NCBI GenBank assembly: GCA_000442125.1
Contig: KE546971.1
Coordinates: 126,583 to 190,582 of the forward strand
Direction: 5' to 3'
Source of the DNA: Opeltia flavorubescens
Taxonomy: Eukaryota > Ascomycota > Lecanoromycetes > Teloschistales > Teloschistaceae
Length of the DNA: 64,000 bases
Shown: piece after piece, positions 22,561 through 35,100 of the stretch
How the letters are laid out: every line of letters starts with the position of its first letter
Numbering within the stretch: position 1 is the first letter of the stretch
Program-made: the position numbers and the translations under genes
Notes under the pieces: generated by a model
What the model was told of the DNA's origin: nothing
What the model saw: only the letters and a program-made list of their open reading frames with translations
Databases searched by the model: none

Positions 22561-23844
22561 ATGACAACACCTTGTGCATCGTGTGACGAAATCGGCACTC
22601 TCGCATGCAGAGGCTGCCTCAAAGCTCCGGCCTACCTCACCGACGACGCACCACCGACATTCTACTGCAGTCCAGAATGCCAGAAGACGCATTGGCCGGA
22701 ACATAAGGACCGCTGCAAGGGTTTGCAGAACCGGAAGATCCTCCATCGTGCGGCTGCCGTCATTCAAGATCTTTACTACATCGTTGCTCGGAAAAGCTTC
22801 CAATTTTTTGTAGAGAAGGTAGATCGTGTAGATGAAGAAACCATGTTCATCCATGTGGCCAGCCCAGATTGTAGTGGGAGAAATTGCAGAGTACCTGGCG
22901 CTCCTCCTGGTTCACTTTCGTCCGACCCTATCGAAGAGCTTACAGTCCTGGCGACGGGAGGTTGCACCAACTCCGTTGCTACCATGGGTCCGAGTGTTCG
23001 GATCATGCTCAAAGGTAAAGTTGGCATTGCTAGACCATATTCACATCAGGAAGTCACTGATCCCCTCTCAGATGTGATCCTTCAGATCTTCGAGAATCAA
23101 TCCAGCTCCATGAATCGGAAGCTGTGGGCTGTCAACATCCACACAGACGGCAAGTTCGAGTGTAAGATCGACGGCGTCGACATGCATGAAGTGTTTATCA
23201 TCCTGCTGCATAATCCAGATGTCCCATTGCAACACCAAGAACGCTACGCTCTCGACCTGACTCATTTGCAGTATGGCCATCGGAACGAGACACTGATGCC
23301 ATGGGGCACTTATGTCGAGACACGAGTTCTGGGCAGCAAAGGGAATCATCCTATTGGTTGGGCCAGAGAGAATGCCAAAGAATTCATGATGAAGAACTTC
23401 GGACAGGACGGGTTCGAAATCCAGATCCGCGAAGAACAATTCCAAGGAGCGATGACGGCAGCGATCCAAGAGTATCCTGGATGGATGAAGTTGTGGAAGG
23501 AGCCTGACGAAAATATGTTCCAAGGCAAGGTCCAGTCTCTCAAGCAACACGTCACGAAGCGACTTGATGAGTTCATTGCGGCAAAGACGAAAGACAATTT
23601 GTACAAGGTGTGGAGTTCGAGCAAGGAGAGGAAACGTATGGGGAATGCTGCCAAGGCGATATTGAAAATGAAGCATGAAAAGTGGGGCTCGGATCTGCGA
23701 GGTCCTGCTTTCACAGAGGCGATGAAGGTGGTGAAGAAACGCCAGGCGAAAGAGCGTGAAGGATGGGGTACGCCCGACGAGGAGAAGGCGAGAGTCGAGA
23801 GTCACATCATGAATGCGTTGAACGGGATGACTTTTAAGGTCTAG
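22561..23844 (+). CDS. MYND-type zinc-finger protein
   Basis: This is an intronless frame of 427 residues. The N-terminus holds a MYND finger: C-x2-C (CASC, residues 5-8), C-x2-C (CRGC, 16-19), then FYCSPECQKTHWPEHKDRC, which supplies the remaining Cys and His ligands in the C-x3-C-x7-H-x3-C order. The body (residues about 60-420) has no SET or other domain I recognise. It includes a segment with GCTNSVATMGPSVRIMLKG and a basic C-terminal third (KERKRMGNAAKAILKMK). MYND fingers bind proline-rich partner peptides. Proteins of this kind are common in fungi with expanded MYND families and mostly lack assigned roles. The start follows a CAAG context at 22557-22560 and is the first ATG in frame that keeps the finger whole. 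Confidence 0.85.
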   Translation: MTTPCASCDEIGTLACRGCLKAPAYLTDDAPPTFYCSPECQKTHWPEHKDRCKGLQNRKILHRAAAVIQDLYYIVARKSFQFFVEKVDRVDEETMFIHVASPDCSGRNCRVPGAPPGSLSSDPIEELTVLATGGCTNSVATMGPSVRIMLKGKVGIARPYSHQEVTDPLSDVILQIFENQSSSMNRKLWAVNIHTDGKFECKIDGVDMHEVFIILLHNPDVPLQHQERYALDLTHLQYGHRNETLMPWGTYVETRVLGSKGNHPIGWARENAKEFMMKNFGQDGFEIQIREEQFQGAMTAAIQEYPGWMKLWKEPDENMFQGKVQSLKQHVTKRLDEFIAAKTKDNLYKVWSSSKERKRMGNAAKAILKMKHEKWGSDLRGPAFTEAMKVVKKRQAKEREGWGTPDEEKARVESHIMNALNGMTFKV

Positions 23845-24701
23845 TGAGCTCGACTGAAGCGACAAAGGCTGTAGCATACACCAATAGATATGAAAGCCAA
23901 TACATAAGGAATAATTTTGGAGAAGACAATCATTGGTACTAGCAGTGGTATTCCGAAGACCCACCGCATCGCACCAAACAAGGAGTCCTTCTCATTGAGG
24001 TGCTCACGATGTGCCTCTTTGGGGAAGCATGTTGAAGGAGTACCATGAACGAATAATTGATCAAGTATGATGGATTAATGCATATCTTTGGCTGGCGAGC
24101 AAAGTAACGGCATGCTCTGATCTCGATATCTCGAACACATGATAGATGCATGCTTAGAAGCCGCCAATGCTCATATTACGGCATGGATTTGTGAGGCTGA
24201 TGATCGTGCTTCTCATAATATATCAGAAAATTTCAATGTAAGAGCACCGAAGCATGACGGCTTCACGTATTGGATATAGAATGCAAAATTTTCCTGCAAG
24301 ATTATTATATCGTAGAATTTGGACACCTAAGCCAAAGTGGCTTGAATTTAAGACTACTGGTCACCAGTATCGAAGGACAGATTTGTGGATACTTTGGCAT
24401 TTTGGGCTTGGCGCTGGTCGTCAAAAGGGAATGATGTCATGGGATGGATTTCTTGCCAGCAAGGCAAATGGAAGATGGAAGGCACGCTTATGGGCCAACA
24501 ACAACTGCAGAAAGACACTACTTTCATTGATCTTACATTGCCTCCAAGATAGAATAAGACGCTTGCAAGTTCATGTCTGTCTGGTTTCGCCTGTCGTTGA
24601 CCTCGAGCTCCCCCGGAAAACAAGCATAGCAACCATCATCCATTGCTCAACACGCAGCCAAACCTAAGCACGCCCAGATCACGCAGCGCCTCTCGGTAAA
24701 A
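23845..24701. other. intergenic, no gene seen
   Basis: This lies between two convergent genes. Open frames here are short and unlike known proteins. Confidence 0.5.
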
Positions 24702-26511
24702 TCACGCCGAACGCTCCTTAATCACCACTACCGGATCCGCTGCCTCCTGCTGGACATCACTATCTGCATCATCTGCTCCTAAACTTCCATCACCAACGAC
24801 GTCCTCCATTTGTTCCTCTCTTTTCTGCATATCTTTGAAGTAATTTTTGGGACATTTATATCCAGGAGCATAAATGTCTGATAGGCCACCCTCAGAAGGT
24901 TCACTTCCGGAGCTTTCATTCCCAGAATTCTCATCCGTGCGACGTTCAACCTCTGGGTGCTCACTCTCAGAACGTTCGGTATCTGGACTCTCTTTCCTAG
25001 GACCTTTGCCCTTGCCTGCCGCCTTGTCATGCTTCTTTGGACGATCATTGGGTTTGATCTTCTTTAACCCGATTCTGCCAACATCGACAGGATTCAATTC
25101 ACCCCCGTGAGGCTGATTGCCAGCCAACTCATCTTCGTCGTGTTGTATCGTTAAGTCCACCTGTTGCTGGCCATCTGACACTCGCTTTCTCTTCTTCTTC
25201 ATTGGACTTGCATTAGTCTTCGAGCCAATTTCTTCGACTTCAGAGCCACAACTTGAGATCGCCTCTGACACTGCAGCTTCCGTGGCGGATGGAGCCAACC
25301 GATCTATAGGTTTTCGGTGACTCAGCTTCACACAGACAATGTTCTGAGTCAGACGTTTCTTTGGTTTATGCGGATCTTTGCGTACGAGGCCAGGCAACAG
25401 GAAAAGTACTTGTTGTGCCGTGGTAACGACCCCATTGAAGCTAGATGGTTTGAGAAACGCCCGAGTCTCAACATCGATCATCTTGTAATTCTCAAGATCA
25501 CAGCTCCTTAGCAGTGAGTTCTCGAATTGTGCCTGCGTGAATTCTGAGTCGTCAAAGGTGTAATCTGTTGCTGAGGTCTTGAGATTGATAGCTAGCTTAA
25601 CTGCTGGTTTGACGACCTGGTTTTCCAACTCCCTCAATCGATTCTTTTTTCCCTCGTCATCAGATAGATCCGGAAGAATGGTATTGATCGACTCTAGTAG
25701 ACAGTGTACTAATCTACACTGCAGCTGATTGACCTGCTGTTTGAATTCTTCTGAGGCGGCGAATCCTTTAAGCAATTCTGATCTCAGATAACGAGCAGCA
25801 GACGCATCTGCGAATATCAGCAAACATCTTTGAGTAGCGTGTATTTATGAAAATCTTACCCCTTGGTGGGTCCAAACATGTCAATCCCTTCTCCGTTGCC
25901 TTTAGAAAAGATGTTTGACAATTGTCGAGTCCGCATAAGATCACATCGCCGCCGAACAGTTGTTGGTGGAGTTCATGCAAAACGACACCTGTGATGAGGC
26001 ACTCGTGGCCCAAGCGATAGCTGGCTGTCAAGAAGGCGTCCTGTTCACATACGCCAGTGGGCTTGAGTGATTCGGACTTGGGAAACACCCCGTGAGTCTT
26101 CTTCCATTCCTGATCAAACGCCGTTGTTTCCATATTTGCCCAGGTAGCGACTGCGTGGTATAGTCCAATGTACATTTCCACAATCTGAGTATCTGCTAGC
26201 TGGCTAGTCGGCTTTTTCCTTAGGAGATCTTTCGTAAGATCTTGGACGTCTCGCCTCAGTCCATGAACATCCTCTTGCTCTTTCCCCAAGCGACTCTCAA
26301 GTTCCATGATATCCTGCCGCAGAATCTTGTTTTTCTCTTGTTCATGCTTCAAAGGTTTCTCTTTTTGAGCCTGTTCGTAGAAATGGAGTGCCTTCGCGAT
26401 TAGTTTGACTGCTTTTCGATGAGTTCCTGTGGTAAGGAGGCTTGCAAAATCCTTCTCTTCTCTGGGTTTTCTTGGCTTGGATTCTTCTTTTGTACCGTTG
26501 ACTTTGGGCAT
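24702..26511 (-). CDS. coiled-coil protein with charged C-terminal tail, unknown
   Basis: Two exons (26511..25860 and 25807..24702, phase 1, 53-nt intron with a GTAAGA donor) give 585 residues. I chose MPKVNGTKEE at 26511 rather than the ATG 27 codons upstream because the upstream peptide is not protein-like. Residues about 30-125 are a basic, heptad-rich coiled coil (ILRQDIMELESRLGKEQED). The centre is a folded alpha-helical region with MYIGLYHAVATWANM and GHECLITGVVLHELHQQ. The last 230 residues are disordered: KKKRKRVSDG and KKHDKAAGKGKG basic blocks (likely nuclear signals), then repeated SE/EP/ES acidic blocks. I recognise no family. It is transcribed divergently from the Hsp70-like gene, sharing about 680 bp upstream. 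Confidence 0.7.
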
Positions 26512-27190
26512 ATCGAAGGCAGTGCTTTGTACTCCAGAGCGGATTGAAGAAAGAGGTTGACCAAGGTGTACCGATATGATGGACAGCTCCAAGCAGCTTC
26601 TGATATTTGCGCTATAATATTGATTGTGTCACCATAAGCTCACGCTCTCATACATAGCTCAGGGAGTCAACAACCTTTTGCTGTTAGGAGCAGAGCTCAA
26701 GTACGATAGATAATAAGCTTTGAATTTGAGCAGGTGGATTGGCTGAAGCCAGGTAAGTCTTCAAAGTTCCATAAATTTACATTCATGAGTGAAACTCACT
26801 TGACCGGTCTACTTCGGATCAGAAGCTGTCCAATACTGCTCTACGTCATCATAGTTCACACTTTCACTTCACCAAGTTCCAAATCGCAAAGCTCTTGATT
26901 GATACAATCTGAACTCACATTCTAGGTCCATCGTGCTTCAACTCATCACATACTCGGTTGAGATCATTCGAAGTTATGCTTCCAATCAAACCTCAATGAT
27001 CTAGAATCTGATCCTCATCTTTGAGCTGGTCGATTCTTCCATCTAAGTTTTGCTAAAGTCCTTCAGGTACATCACATAAACTCTTCTGCAACTAATAATT
27101 ACCTTCCATTGATTCCGGTGACTTCGAAAACTCGACTTACGCACAGGTACTACTGGTCAACCCAATCGCACATCAGACAACTCCGTCGCA
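26512..27190. promoter_or_regulatory. shared divergent upstream region, about 680 bp
   Basis: This lies between the start codons of the coiled-coil gene and the Hsp70-like gene. Promoters for both must lie here. I could not pick out a specific binding site. Confidence 0.4.
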
Positions 27191-30054
27191 ATGGAAAAGC
27201 GGTCGGAAAAAATATTGTCAGTCCAATATCTTAGCCAAAGGTTGACTAATTGACTCTGTCAGTGGTCCTTCCCCAGAATCCAAACGTAAGAAAGCTACAC
27301 GCAAGCGCCCAATCGCCTCCTATGAAGAATCGGAGGACTCAGACAACCTATTCATACCCACCGGCAGAGGCGAGACACTGTCTAAGAAGCGTAGAGGCCG
27401 TCAACCCTCGTCTACACTACACGGGCAGGAAGATAATCAATCGGACGACAGCGAAAATGAGTCATCATCTGCAGGAGAAGTCAAATTTAAAAACTCATCA
27501 GCTTCAGAGCAGAAGGTCCCCAAGTCCCGTTCACCAACTCAAGCTACTGGTAAGAGCCGTAAGAGATCGTCAAATCAGAAGCAGAAGGGAGCTTCACACC
27601 AGGGTCGACGCCAGGTTTCTCCAGCAATCACGCCTACTTCCGATGAATCAACACACGAAAATCCCTCTGGCACAGCAGTCCCAGAAGTGAACCCTCTAGA
27701 TGAACATGAAGAGATCATAACGTCGTTGCTTACAGCCCGCACGTCAAAGCGTAAGAAACCTACCAAGGAGCCAGTGCCTGTTGTTCCGACCGGCAAGGTC
27801 ATCGTAGCGGTCGATTTGTAAGTTATCAAATCGCCTCTGGGACATGTGCGGCTGACTGTGCTAGCGGAACAACCTTCTCAGGGCTGCAATGGGCGCATAC
27901 CTACGAGGTATTTTATGCATCAGCTCATGCTTGGATTTATTCTCTCAGCTGATGGTCTCCTAGCCAGAAGGCCAGACACCGGTCAATCAATGGCCAGACT
28001 TCAAATCTTGCGATGTTGATAGCCACAGCTGTGAGAAATGCCCTACGTGAGTCACCCACCACCCTTGTCGAATCAGTCTGTCAAATGGTCTGATGCGAAA
28101 TCTAGGGAGCTCCAATATCATGAACACGGCTATAAATGGGGCTTTGAGATACCGAAGGAATCGAAACGATTTCAGTGGTTCAAGCTGAGCCTTGAACCGA
28201 GTGCAATCAACGTACAGTTCAGTCATGCTGTGGATTTCCCTGACCCAAAGGCCGCAACTCCGGACAACGATCAGACTCCAGAAGTCATGATTGTCGATTA
28301 TCTGAAAGCCCTACGTAAGCATTTTGAAGCTGTCTTCCGGAAACACCTAGAATTTGCCCCGAGTCTGTCGTCTGCCACACCCATCGAGTACATCATGACT
28401 GTTCCCGCCTTATGGTCCGATGCAGCCAAGGCAAAGTCTAGGGTTTGCGCGGAACTAGCTGGCATGGGCACAAGTTCAAGTCTTCGGTTGATCTCCGAGC
28501 CGGAAGCCGCTGCCATCTATACTTTACGGCAAATGAGGTCCTACGGTCTTGAGAAAGACGATACATTCGTGATATGTGATGCAGGAGGGGGAACCGTGGA
28601 CCTGATTACGTACCGCGTTGATACTTTCACACCTATTCTGAAGGTTACCGAAGTAGTTGCTGGGCATGGAGGAGTATGTGGATCTTGTTTCCTGAATAGA
28701 AGCTTTGCCGCATTCCTTCAGAAGAAATTTGGCGGTCATGACTCATGGGAAGAGGATATGCTTGACGCGGTAATGTCCTCCTTGTCGTACTATCACAAGA
28801 TTTTACTAAACTCTGCAGGCTTTAGAGCATTTCGAGCTACATGTTAGTCAAAGGGTCCAAGCAATATCTTGTGGTCTAGAAATAATGCATCACAGACAAA
28901 AAGGGTCTACCTAGGATCGATGACAGCAACCTACCCAATCCCAGGTACATCAATGCTCACGCACCAAAATCGTTGCTAAATGATTACAGTTCCTGGGTTT
29001 CCAGACAGTGAATGGCTTAAGGTTCGGAATGCCACCTTTTCTCTGGATGGCAGCGATCTCTTCAAAATCTTCGAACCCATTGTCAAAGACGTTCTTCACT
29101 TGGTGCGCCAGCAGATCAATGATTCCATAGCGAAGGGTATCAGTGTTAAGGGAGTTGTAATGGTTGGCGGCTTCGGACAGAACACTTATCTTAACCAACG
29201 TGTCAGGCAAGCAGTCGCAGACCGCAATATCAAAATCCATAAACCGGCTTTTGGGTCAGTCCATTGATATATCCACTCTTCAACGTTGCTGACTCGATAT
29301 AGCTGGACCGCTGTCGCTCGGGGAGCTCTGATGCATGCTCTGGCCGAAATCGACAGCAAGAATAAGGTTGTGTCCGTCGAGGGCCGCGTTGCTCGGTGTC
29401 ATTATGGCACCGAGTCTGCGAAGCCATGGTATGAGAAGAAGCACAAGAAGGAGCGCCGGTTAGTTCTCAAACTTGAAGCTCAATCCAAAGATATTTAACC
29501 TGGATGCTGATCTAGACTAATTCGGCTTCCAGCGTCTGGTCTGATTTCAACAATCGATATGAGATCAACACTTATGATTGGTTTGTCCGGAAAGTAAGAA
29601 GATCCTATGAATTCAGGATAGGATCAAGCAGCTTATCGAATATCAGGGCGGGAAGATTACAGAGAAGAAGCCAATACTGCTCCACTACCATGTTGAAAAT
29701 CGCGTCGATGGAGGGACCTTGGAATCAATAAAAGCAACTATTGTGAAGTGTGTCAACCCCAAGGGTAAAGGCCCTCCGCCATTTGGTGGTAAGTTTATAC
29801 CTTGCCAAAGCACTGTCAACGATCACAGCGCTAGAAAAGATTTAGATGACACTGTCGAAACCGTCGCCAATCTGGAAGTACCGCTATCACGCATACCCGT
29901 TAAAGGCCTCAAAACACGAACCGACAAAGAAGGCAAAGAATGGTACATCATCGATTTTGTCATACGGGTTACATTTTCCAGCGGGGAGATAATCTACGAG
30001 TTGGCGCGCAACAGAAAAAACTACGGACGAGTCATCATCGCAGAATACGTTTGA
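27191..30054 (+). CDS. Hsp70-like actin-fold ATPase with long basic N-terminal extension
   Basis: Eleven exons close exactly to 781 residues: 27191..27216, 27263..27817, 27865..27907, 27964..28046, 28106..28769, 28819..28842, 28896..28944, 28990..29254, 29303..29458, 29533..29580 and 29622..30054. The ATPase begins with the phosphate-1 motif VDFGTTFSG near residues 192-200. It contains a P-A-L-W-S-D-A-A-K segment, then LRLISEPEAAAIYTL, the phosphate-2 motif VICDAGGGTVDLI, VKGVVMVGGFGQNTYL (adenosine motif) and AVARGALMHAL. This matches the large group of fungal Hsp70-related proteins lacking a canonical substrate-binding domain. The first 190 residues are disordered and basic (KRKKATRKR, KKRRGRQ, KSRKRSSNQKQK, SKRKK), which suggests nuclear location. 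The penultimate intron is 41 nt. Client and function unknown. Confidence 0.85.
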
Positions 30055-31257
30055 GGAGACTTCATCACGCTCACCTGGGAAAAATCTAGCTACTCAGCCA
30101 TATTTGGAAACCAACGGCTGTCGCAACTTGCCATATCTTGCAATACTTCTTACGAATCTTCAGGGGAGAAGGATTGGAAATTATCTCCGCTGGCGCCTTT
30201 AGACATCTACATATCTATCGAAACATTTTCATGCTTACAACGGAGACACTTACGGATTAGTGTCCGACAGCAGCTTCAAAACCAGGGTAGATAGATGCAG
30301 TATCAATAGTGTTCTCGACCGAAAATTCCTTATTCCATTCGTTCTCTTAATCTCATTGTGTAAGCCACCGAACCCTCTGCATTCATCTCATAACTCCATT
30401 CCTCCAAATTCTAGCAAATGCTCATACCAAGTCCTCAGATACCCGTATCACCACTAGTCCCATAAAGTTCCCCATCTGACCAAGTATGCCTTCCCACTGT
30501 CCCTTCCACAGGCTTATTCTCCTCAAAGTAAACCTACCCTTCCATTCCCAACCCCAAAAGCCTTGACCTCAATCTCCCAACCTCCTTATTCCCCCCCATC
30601 CAACAAAATCCCAACAATGTCCATACATCCCCAGGACCTACCACCCATCCCCCTTCTCCACCATACTCAATGCCCCCCATCACCCCTCCCACACAGCAAG
30701 CACGATCAATCAAGCCCCTGAACTCTCCCCATTACTGACTCCTTACCAAACCTCCGTACCCCTAATCCTAACCCATCTACACCAACACCATCAACAGTCA
30801 ACCAGTGCGTCACCTCCCCAACAAACGTTGTTTTCCTACCCATCTAGTTGTAAAGAAGAAAATCTCCGAACGCTATTTTTCGCTTAGGAAGAAAAAGGGG
30901 ATGAAAAAGGGGGAAGAAAAAGTCTTGATCAAAGCCACGAGGCCAAAGGAAATTTGTTGGAGATGGAGTCATTATTTGTATGTGATGGGGAGATGGAGAT
31001 ACACTCCAGTGATGAAGTGTGGGGAGATAATATCTCCAGCAAGAAGGGAGAGAGGGAAGGAGAGGGATGAGATATGTATGTATCTTGCGTACTAGAAAGG
31101 AGGAGGTGAGGTGGGAGAGAAGGGAGAAAAGGCTTAGGTATGAGGGAGGAAAAACGTGTCAAAAAGAACAGAAATCGAAACAGTGCACAAGTCCTAACTC
31201 GAAAACATATATTCAAACCCTTTGAGAACTGCTCTGCCCATTCTCAGTCTAAACATC
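30055..31257. other. intergenic, no gene seen
   Basis: Pyrimidine-rich tracts on the plus strand (30480-30800) and short A/G-rich runs. No coding frame is supported. Confidence 0.5.
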
Positions 31258-33390
31258 TCACCCTCCCACCCCACCACCCTCAATCCTCCTCCTCTTCCCC
31301 CTCAACTTCCTCGCCTCCTCATCCCTAACCCGATTCGAATACGCCATTTTCTCAAACAACTTCCTCTTCTTCTTGCTCATCATCATTTTCCTCCTCTCCA
31401 ACTCCTCTTCCTCTTCTTTCTTCCTCTTCGCATTCTTCCTTCTCAGATCCTCTCCACTGCTTATTCCATTCCCGATTCGCCCATTCCCATTTGAAGCTCC
31501 ATTGGCTTTAGTGTTCGAAGCAGAGCGAGAGTCAGCTGTGTAGAGGAGACCGGCGGCTTCGGCTTCGAGTTCCTTTTGATGTTGGTGGGAGAGGGGATCT
31601 TCTTCGTCGTCTGAGGCCGGTAGATCGGCAGCGTTATCGGAGTCGAAACCTTGGAATTCATCGACTTCGTCTGAAGGATCATCGGAGTCGGCGCTGGCGA
31701 CGTCCATGCCGTGATCATCCCCGCCATTGAGGATCTCCGCTTGCTCAGCTTCCTCATCGTCTTCCTCCGCCGCCGCCGCCAATTGATCAAGCTCCTGCTG
31801 TTCCTCTTCATCCAACTCCGCCTGCTCCGCTTCGTCTTTCTCTTCTTGCTCAGCCAACGGAAGCGTAGGGTCATATGCCGCTTTCGATGGTTTGACCCAG
31901 GGACTCAGATGCGGGGGTAATGTGGCTCCAGGGGCGTACAGATCTGGTCGGAGGAGCTTCCCCTGATTGATGCAATCCCATACCCACTGCGGCTGGATGT
32001 ATGTTCGCCCAGGCATCCTGCCACCTTTTGCTGGTTTTGACGACTCGACCTCTGGAGAGTCCGCTTCTTCGAGATCCGACTGCAATATAGGCGGACGATC
32101 AACAACCTGATGCGTAATCGAGGGATCATTCTCATCATTTGTGAAAGCACCATCGCCGAGGACTTCATCCCAGCTGATGCGTTTGCAGCCATAAGCCCGG
32201 AGGAGGAATTCGAGGGGTTGTCTTGGTGTTTCTCGGGAGAGGAAGAAGGAGTAGGGCGCGAAGAGGAGGCTGGCTTCTGTGTCGCTGATTCTTGGTTGGT
32301 CGAGGATGTCTGCGCCTTCTCCTTGGACTTCGAATGTGTCGATCGCGTCGGCGGCTGAGTCATCTGCCATGGCTTGATCTTCAGGTTGTATATCTTCGGT
32401 CGGCTCGGAGATCCGGGCAAGCTCGTCGGCGCGTTTTTGTACCTCGGGGTTAACGTTGTCGCGACCAGTCGGTTTACCCTGATCCATGTCACCGTTGGTG
32501 AGATGCTCCGTCTCCGCGTCTTTTGTGATACCGCTGCCTTCTATTGTAAACGCACTGAGTTCGCCCCCTTTTTCATCACTCTTAGCATTGAATTTGGGCG
32601 GATACACAAGACCGATCGAGGTGTAAAGCCGATAGTTGACGAAACCAAGCAAGGTCGTATAGAACTCCACAAAGGTGCCCATGATCCGGAAGTCAACATC
32701 ACCAGTGNCCCTCTGTACGAATTTGTGAGGTACAAGCCATAGTACATCTTGCCCCTGTATTGTCCCTTGATAGTAGATGCCTTTGATTGAGATGAAGGAT
32801 TTGCGTAAGGAATGAGTGATAATCAGGTAATGTTCGAATTCCAAGCAGAGTCGCTGACAGAGCGCAATGGTCTTCGGGGGGACAGTCGAGGTGGATGGCA
32901 GGCTGGCGAAAAGGAAGAGAAGAGAGAGGGCGTCATCAAGATCTCTGAGTGCATCCACAAAGGTTGGGTAGCGCATTTTGATGATGTGATCAAGACTTAT
33001 GCGCGGCTTCGCAGTCTTTTCCAATCGTGCTGCGTCGCCGACTTCACCCCTGCCGAGTGATCGAGCGATCTTCTTCGCTAGCGCTTTGTGGTCTCGGAAT
33101 TTATTGAGGATAGGTTCGTGGAGGAGGTATTGTATGTCTTTGGTGTAGTAGAAGGTCGTTGAAGGGGTTGAGGTCTTGGATGCTTTTTTCTTGTTCCGAG
33201 GTTCGCGAGGATAGATGCCCTTGTAGATGCACAGGCGCCGAAAGTCTGGAAGAGATATTTGGAGTTTGCGAACGGCTTGAGTGCGAGTGATGAAATTCTT
33301 TGCTTGACCGGAGGTGCCTATTGGATATGATCAGCCCAATTATTAGCAATCGGACATGGGATACCGACCTTTCTTCTTGATTTTGGCCAT
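31258..33390 (-). CDS. NOP7: pescadillo homolog NOP7, 60S ribosome biogenesis
   Basis: Two exons, 33390..33369 (MAKIKKK plus one base) and 33317..31258, give 693 residues. The protein starts with the pescadillo N-terminal domain: the [20 protein letters not shown] run across the intron junction, [13 protein letters not shown] and [14 protein letters not shown], followed by [20 protein letters not shown] and [20 protein letters not shown] domain follows the acidic linker (around residues 350-480), with [15 protein letters not shown], the W-V-x-D-C motif in [10 protein letters not shown] and [12 protein letters not shown]. The C-terminus is acidic, then basic ([20 protein letters not shown]). 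NOP7 acts with Erb1 and Ytm1 in the nucleolus during pre-60S maturation. The length suits the family. One ambiguous base lies at about 32707 inside the coding region. The start is fixed by the short conserved first exon. Confidence 0.95.
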
Positions 33391-33597
33391 GTTGGAAAGA
33401 CTGAAATGTGCCTCAATTCATCCGCGCATGAAATTGAAAAGCAAGCTCAAAGATCAGATTATTTCATGCAACGATCGACGTGCGGGCGCTAGGCGAGTTC
33501 TCCGCTCCGCCTTGACAGGGGTGGGGGGGTATTGACAACTCTTTATTTTCACTTCTTTGGGACGCATCGAGGAACATTTTTAATTGTTCTAGTCAAG

Positions 33598-35085
33598 ATG
33601 AAAGTCGGTAGACGAAAAGTGTTGCTATTCAGCTCCGCTACCACTCTGCGTCTTCTTCTCTACCTCACGTTCCCCCGTTTACCAGCTCTCCTCGCTGGCC
33701 GCGCAGAGATATCGACTCCGGTCACCAGCTTCAAGAGATGTACACTCTACGCTGAGGTCTCCTCGTCCTCTCTTCCGGGATTTTGGGGCTGACATTACAA
33801 CCGCACAGTACAAGAAGGCCTCTTCCTCTACACTCACAACGTGTCTCCATATGATGGCGGTGTGTTCCACCAGGCAAGTACAGACATTATCATGAACCCA
33901 CAGATTGCCGCTGATCTTGCTATTCAGGCTCCACTATTCCTTCCGCTATTCACCCTGATACCGCCGTCACTCTTTGGTATCGTCACTGCACTTCTCTACA
34001 CCGCAGTCGACTTGATCTGTGCCGAGGCCTTGTCACAGATCGCAGAGTCAGGCGTAGCAAGATCGTCAAGACTTTTCACATCACCTCGCAAAGACATGAA
34101 ATGGGACAGCCTAGCCGTGGCAGCGGGGTGAATAATGAGCTCAGCATGGAAGTCAATTGGCCACTGACATTTGAATCTAGTTACCTATTTAACCCCTTCA
34201 CTATCGCGACCTGTCTTGCACGATCGACCAGCGTCTTCTCAAATTGTGCTATCCTCCTCTCGATATCCAATGCTGTAGACCGCAAACCTGCCAAATCGAT
34301 GCTCGCCCTTGCTTTGGCCGCTTACTTCTCCCTGTACCCTGCTCTACTCCTTCCGCCCATGATCCTACTTTGTTATGATCAGTCGATGGAAGCAAAGTCA
34401 AGCTTGCCTGGTGCTGCTTTCAAACTCTCGGCGTTCTTCTTCGGGTTCATGGCCTGGCTCCTGACCATGTCGTACATGCTCACTGGGCAATCTTGGGAAT
34501 TCCTCCGCTCGACGTATGGCGTTCATCTTCTACTTCCGGACTTGACACCGAACGTAGGTCTCTGGTGGTATTTCTTTATCGAGATGTTCGACTCTTTCCG
34601 AGAATTCTTTCTTGGCGTCTTCTGGCTCCATCTTGTGGCATACGTGGGTGGACTATGTATTCGACTCGGAAAGCAACCAATGTTCGTGGTAACGACGCTC
34701 ATTGGGATTTTCGCCATCTTCCAGCCATACCCAAGCATTGCAGATGCTTCATTGTATTTCGCCCTCATACCACTTTACAGTCACGTCTTTCCGCGTAGGT
34801 CCCGCCAAAGCATGTGTTTGGCCTCTTTAATTGCTGACTGTGATAGTGATGCGGTACACGTTCTTCGCCATAGCCACCGTCTTGTACGCAACCTTGCTGG
34901 GGCCAGCATTCTACCACCTATGGATCTATGCGGGATCTGGCAACGCAAATTTCTTCTATGCCATTACGCTGGTTTGGAGTCTTGGTCTTTCGGTCATCGT
35001 CGGCGAATGTTTATTTGCTGTATTAAGAGACGAGTGGGAATTTGAAAGACCAGAGATGAAAGGCAAGGATGTCCGACGAATATGA
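33598..35085 (+). CDS. GAB1: GPI transamidase subunit PIG-U / GAB1
   Basis: Five exons, 33598..33739, 33809..33873, 33928..34127, 34181..34794 and 34847..35085, give 419 residues. The family signature VSPYDGGVFHQ joins APLFLPLFTLIPP across intron 2. There are about eight to ten hydrophobic segments, plus LFNPFTIATCLARST, the FSLYPALLLPP loop, and LYFALIPLYSHVF continuing LMRYTF across intron 4, all typical of PIG-U. It is an ER membrane subunit of the transamidase that attaches GPI anchors to proteins. Intron 2 (33874..33927, 54 nt) starts with GC (GCAAGT), a GC-AG intron, and is stop-free in frame. Unspliced message would carry 18 extra residues. The gene ends 15 bp before the stop of the convergent NatD gene. 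Confidence 0.93.
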
Positions 35086-35100
35086 AGTCCAACCAGTCTT

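Noticed and set aside
24254-24667. 137-codon plus frame
   Set aside because: It lies between convergent genes with no motif. Its composition fits chance.
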